Below, piece by piece: positions 61,316 through 64,000 of a stretch of 64,000 bases of DNA. Location of the stretch: positions 62,001 through 126,000 of the forward strand of contig JBBCJU010000013.1 in assembly GCA_037190145.1 (NCBI GenBank). Reading direction: 5' to 3'. Positions within the stretch are counted from its first letter, which is position 1, and every line of letters starts with the position of its first letter. The stretch comes from 55-13 sp037190145. Lineage in GTDB: Bacteria > Armatimonadota > Fimbriimonadia > Fimbriimonadales > Fimbriimonadaceae. The translations under genes were made by a program, and so were the position numbers. The notes under the pieces were generated by a model, which worked only from the letters and a program-made list of their open reading frames with translations, ran no database searches and was not told the DNA's origin.

Positions 61316-62146
61316 TTAGTTTTCCTGATAGTTACAAAGGGCTGCTGACCACTGCTGGTTATCTGGCAGTTGACTGCAAGATGGGTTCAGAGCCAACTTA
61401 CCAGCCATCGATCTCATCCAGCTTGACTTTCGATACTTAGCACTCGTGTCGAGCATAACGAAAATAGAACCTTCCGTATGCCTTCCGCTTAACTGCTCAT
61501 AAATTTGATTCCAGTTCGTATCTCCACCTGGCTCAAAGTAGGGAGCGTTATCGGCATCAAAATCATTCGCGTCATCATCCTCGCGTCCATCCTTTGCACC
61601 GGCAAACATGATCTTGTCGGAAACGGAACGCCAGGTCGATTCGTTGGAGGAAGAGTTGATGGTGCCACCAGATTGACCATCAAACCCAAAGTTATGGAGC
61701 AATTCATCGTTTCGTGAAAAGTGACCAAACAGAGCAGGTCGGTTTCCGGCAGCAGTCGAATTGTTTGGTGTATTTGTCCAGTGAACTTCTGAAGGAATAG
61801 GAGCAGACGTCCCAGTTGGCATATCTGAGAATCTGAAGTTCACAAACTCGCGCTTTACTGGTCGAGGAGCACTTGAAGCAGGATCAAGGAAAATATCGAT
61901 GCTCTTTGTATAAGGCAGTAGATCAACATGGATGTCCCACCACTTTCGGTTAACCCAACCGTCGTAGTCATTCATGTACAGGTAAGTAGCGGTTCCCAAC
62001 TGCTTCACATTGCTGAGAGCTTGGGTCTTCTTAGCAGCAGCCTTGGCTTGCGCAAAAACAGGGAATAGGATCGCAGCCAGGATAGCAATGATAGCAATAA
62101 CAACGAGAAGTTCAATGAGCGTAAAAGCGTAGCGCTTTCTTTCCAT
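61316..62146 (-). CDS. Pseudopilin (DUF1559-like, Armatimonadota type)
   Basis: A 276-aa pseudopilin. The leader MERKRYA is followed by the conserved core FTLIELLVVIAIIAILAAIL, with cleavage before Phe8 and Glu at mature position 5. AQAKAAAKKTQALSNVKQLG continues the stem helix. The body has a C-terminal GRHTEGSIFVMLDTSAKY that corresponds to the H-x9-D(G) motif of the family. Such proteins are exported by a type II-like system. It lies 5 bases upstream of the phosphodiesterase gene. Confidence 0.88.
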   Translation of the reverse strand: MERKRYAFTLIELLVVIAIIAILAAILFPVFAQAKAAAKKTQALSNVKQLGTATYLYMNDYDGWVNRKWWDIHVDLLPYTKSIDIFLDPASSAPRPVKREFVNFRFSDMPTGTSAPIPSEVHWTNTPNNSTAAGNRPALFGHFSRNDELLHNFGFDGQSGGTINSSSNESTWRSVSDKIMFAGAKDGREDDDANDFDADNAPYFEPGGDTNWNQIYEQLSGRHTEGSIFVMLDTSAKYRKSSWMRSMAGKLALNPSCSQLPDNQQWSAALCNYQEN

Positions 62147-62278
62147 GTGCGGGAATATTTAGTCGGATTGTTAAGGACGTGTTTACCATTAGGCCGGTAG
62201 GCTGACCGCTTCACCAAACCTTAACAAGCAGAGACGCTTTCCCTAAGCTTTGACCATCAGATGCGAGGGTTAAGAACC

Positions 62279-62313
62279 AAAAAGCCCTGGAGCAAAACTG
62301 CCCCAGGGCTTTT
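62279..62313 (-). terminator. Rho-independent terminator
   Basis: On the minus strand AAAAGCCCTGGGGC and GCTCCAGGGCTTTTT form a stem followed by GGTTCTT. It lies just after the stop (62327) of the oxidoreductase gene and ends its transcript. Confidence 0.85.
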
Positions 62314-62326
62314 AGCGAAAGTAAAG

Positions 62327-63643
62327 TTAGAGGCTCCAGCCTGGGCGGAACTTAGGTTTGATCAGTTCATCGAACTCATCCGTACCCTTCACTTTCATGC
62401 GGCGAGGATCCCACTCTAGTCGTGGACCGTTTGCCCAGATTGCCAGGTTGCCAAGAAGGACTGTCTCTGTCAAAGCGGAAGCGTAATCCACCATGTTTGA
62501 GCGGGCGGGCTTACCACCCTGTGCAGCTCGGACAAACTCAGCCATGTGGCCAGGTGAAACTTCAACCTCTACGGATGGCATAGTTGAACCATCTACCAGA
62601 TGGTACTCCGTTCCATACTCGTTGGGGCTGAAGATGGTTGCCTTCTCGCAGACAATGATCTGTCCGTTCCCACCAAAATTCTTGCCGGGAGCCAAGTCAG
62701 CAGCGGGCTTCTTACCACCGTCATACCAGTGGAGCTTGAGTGGAGCGCGTCCGTTTCTTTCTCCAAACTCGTAGTGAACGATGGACCAAGTTGGGAAGCT
62801 GTCTTTGTTGTGACCGCTGGTCTCTGCTTGAACTGCAATTGGATCTCGCAGATCAAGAGCCATAAACGACATATTCATGACGTGGCAACCCATGTCTCCG
62901 AGGGCTCCCGTTCCGAAGTCCCACCAGCCGCGCCATGTGAAGGAGTGATAACCGTCAGCATAGGGTCGCTCTGGGCGAGGGCCAAGCCAGGTCTCAAAAT
63001 CTAGGTTCTTGGGAGTTGGCTTTGGAGCTCTTCTTTCCATTCCTTGTGGCCAGTATCCGCCAGCACGGTCAGTCCAAAGATGAATCTCCTTTACGGCTCC
63101 GAAAGTGCCGGACTTGATCAACGCAGCCATTTTTCTGAGTTCAGTGCTAGATGTGCTCTGGTTGCCCATCTGAGTAGCAACCTTGTGCTGGCGAGCAATT
63201 CTGGCCAACTCTCGAGCTTCCCAAATCGTGCGGGTAAGTGGCTTTTCACAGTAGCAGTGGAGGCCTTGCTTCATTGCTAGAGCCGCAGCTGTAGCATGGT
63301 GGTGATCTGGGGTGCTAACCACGACTGCATCAATTTGCCCCTTCATAGCTTGCAGCATTTCACGATAGTCGGTGAAAGTGGTTGCGCGAGGATGCTCAAG
63401 CATTCCCTTGGATCGCTCTTTGGCGTCGGTATCGCAGATCGCTACGATATCGCCGTGATTAGCGGCATCCTGCATTCCACTCCAGCCCTTGCCACCACAA
63501 CCGATCACACCAAAGCGAAGTCGGTTTGAAGCAAGTGAGCTCTTTTGCGGAGCAGCGGAAGCACTTGCTTGGCCAATCGTTAGGCCCACTACAGCAGCAG
63601 CAGAGCCGCGTAAAACATCTCTTCTAGAAATTTCTTTTCCCAT
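62327..63643 (-). CDS. Tat-exported Gfo/Idh/MocA-family oxidoreductase
   Basis: A 438-aa protein. A twin-arginine signal (ISRRDVLRGSAAAVVGLTIG) is cleaved near SASAAP. The Rossmann fold has RFGVIGCGGKGWSGM. The family motif CEKPLTRTIWEAREL follows, with the substrate half carrying WRGWWDFGTGALGDMGCH. These enzymes oxidise or rearrange sugars using NAD(P), which fits export in folded form. The start ATG at 63643 has GAGG upstream. It is separated from the partial gene upstream by 103 bases. Confidence 0.9.
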   Translation of the reverse strand: MGKEISRRDVLRGSAAAVVGLTIGQASASAAPQKSSLASNRLRFGVIGCGGKGWSGMQDAANHGDIVAICDTDAKERSKGMLEHPRATTFTDYREMLQAMKGQIDAVVVSTPDHHHATAAALAMKQGLHCYCEKPLTRTIWEARELARIARQHKVATQMGNQSTSSTELRKMAALIKSGTFGAVKEIHLWTDRAGGYWPQGMERRAPKPTPKNLDFETWLGPRPERPYADGYHSFTWRGWWDFGTGALGDMGCHVMNMSFMALDLRDPIAVQAETSGHNKDSFPTWSIVHYEFGERNGRAPLKLHWYDGGKKPAADLAPGKNFGGNGQIIVCEKATIFSPNEYGTEYHLVDGSTMPSVEVEVSPGHMAEFVRAAQGGKPARSNMVDYASALTETVLLGNLAIWANGPRLEWDPRRMKVKGTDEFDELIKPKFRPGWSL

Positions 63644-63746
63644 GCAATTCCTCGATCAGCAGTTTATCGAGTTATTGCGGGATAGAGATAGAGTTCCGGC
63701 TATAGAAAAACTAAAAGTTTGCTTCCAAACGGAACATTCTATGAAT

Positions 63747-64000
63747 TTACGCTGCTAAAACTTGGCGAAGGTTGCTTCGATAGAAATCTTGCATCTGGGC
63801 TAGCGGGATGTTTTCTGCTTCTCCGATAGCTTCCAGCCAGTTAGTTGTGCTGCTCCGACGCGCTGCGTACTCCATTCGAGCCTCGAATGAGATGAGGTTG
63901 GTTGGAGAAACATGCTTATCACCAAGGCCACGTACTCGCTCGATCAGAGATGAGAACACTGCGGTTCGGCGATAGTCATCCATGGATGCGAACACTTGGG
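63747..64000 (-). CDS. Partial CDS, C-terminal part, not recognised
   Basis: The last roughly 84 codons of a gene that runs off the right edge; the stop is at 63747-63749. The visible part is helical with RRTAVFSSLIERVRGLG and ends DFYRSNLRQVLAA. It reads through to the window edge without a start, so it is a real continuation. I recognise no family; a sugar isomerase or related enzyme is possible given the neighbouring oxidoreductase, but that is speculation. Confidence 0.6.
   Translation of the reverse strand, partial: QVFASMDDYRRTAVFSSLIERVRGLGDKHVSPTNLISFEARMEYAARRSSTTNWLEAIGEAENIPLAQMQDFYRSNLRQVLAA

Overview
Organism: the window looks like a chromosomal segment of an Armatimonadota bacterium, most likely Fimbriimonadia. 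The main clue is the pseudopilin at 61316-62146, whose N-terminus (FTLIELLVVIAIIAILAAIL followed by FPVFAQAKAAAKKT) is of the kind very common in that phylum. Supporting clues are a Tat-exported Gfo/Idh/MocA oxidoreductase, many exported beta-propeller proteins, base composition near 50% GC by eye, and housekeeping genes scattered in short operons. The lineage is inferred from protein style only. There is no prophage, CRISPR array, rRNA operon or intact insertion sequence. One tRNA gene (Pro, anticodon CGG) is present.

Layout: 1-9.5 kb, minus strand, holds argC-argJ, a nucleotidyltransferase with a phosphomannomutase-like domain, an exported-protein/L,D-transpeptidase/methyltransferase operon, a sarcosine-oxidase-like flavoenzyme and a lysine-rich small protein. 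9.5-12 kb holds lgt, an rfaE1-like kinase and a DUF433/DUF5615 toxin-antitoxin-like pair, with argB divergent. 12.9-16.7 kb is the glycolate oxidase operon glcD-glcE-glcF, split by a 313-base hairpin-rich repeat. 16.8-26.1 kb holds a DNA glycosylase, a holin-like/yvcK/gmk/coaBC run and, on the minus strand, efp, a Cys-rich membrane protein, rtcA, ppx and comEA. 26.5-29.4 kb is an unusual five-gene accessory operon: pseudopilin, MauE-like protein, 8-Cys secreted protein, membrane-anchored exported protein and C39-like peptidase. 29.4-38 kb holds a MinD-type ATPase, fruK, pfkA, a CBS-DUF1385 protein, secG and prmC-def-fmt with a propeller gene. 38-42 kb is mixed. 42.3-49.9 kb is a TolC/HlyD/MacB-like export set followed by yraN, a GH31 glucosidase and ribE. 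50-54.9 kb holds a globin-coupled chemoreceptor, gyrB and a sugar nucleotidyltransferase. 55-64 kb holds a lipoprotein, argH, small enzymes, a second pseudopilin and a Gfo/Idh oxidoreductase.

How genes work together: arginine synthesis is represented by argJ, argC, argB and argH at three separate sites. Envelope functions recur: L,D-transpeptidase, Lgt, the heptose-type kinase, SecG and the TolC/HlyD/MacB set. prmC, def, fmt and efp serve translation. pfkA and fruK sit together for glycolysis. The best candidate for an undescribed system is the 26473-29428 operon, which combines export, disulfide chemistry and proteolysis genes around a small cysteine-rich secreted protein. An RNA structure there could control translation of its fourth gene. 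Several proteins have recognisable folds but have lost key residues: RtcA, a Doc-like protein, a phosphomannomutase domain and a PIG-L protein.
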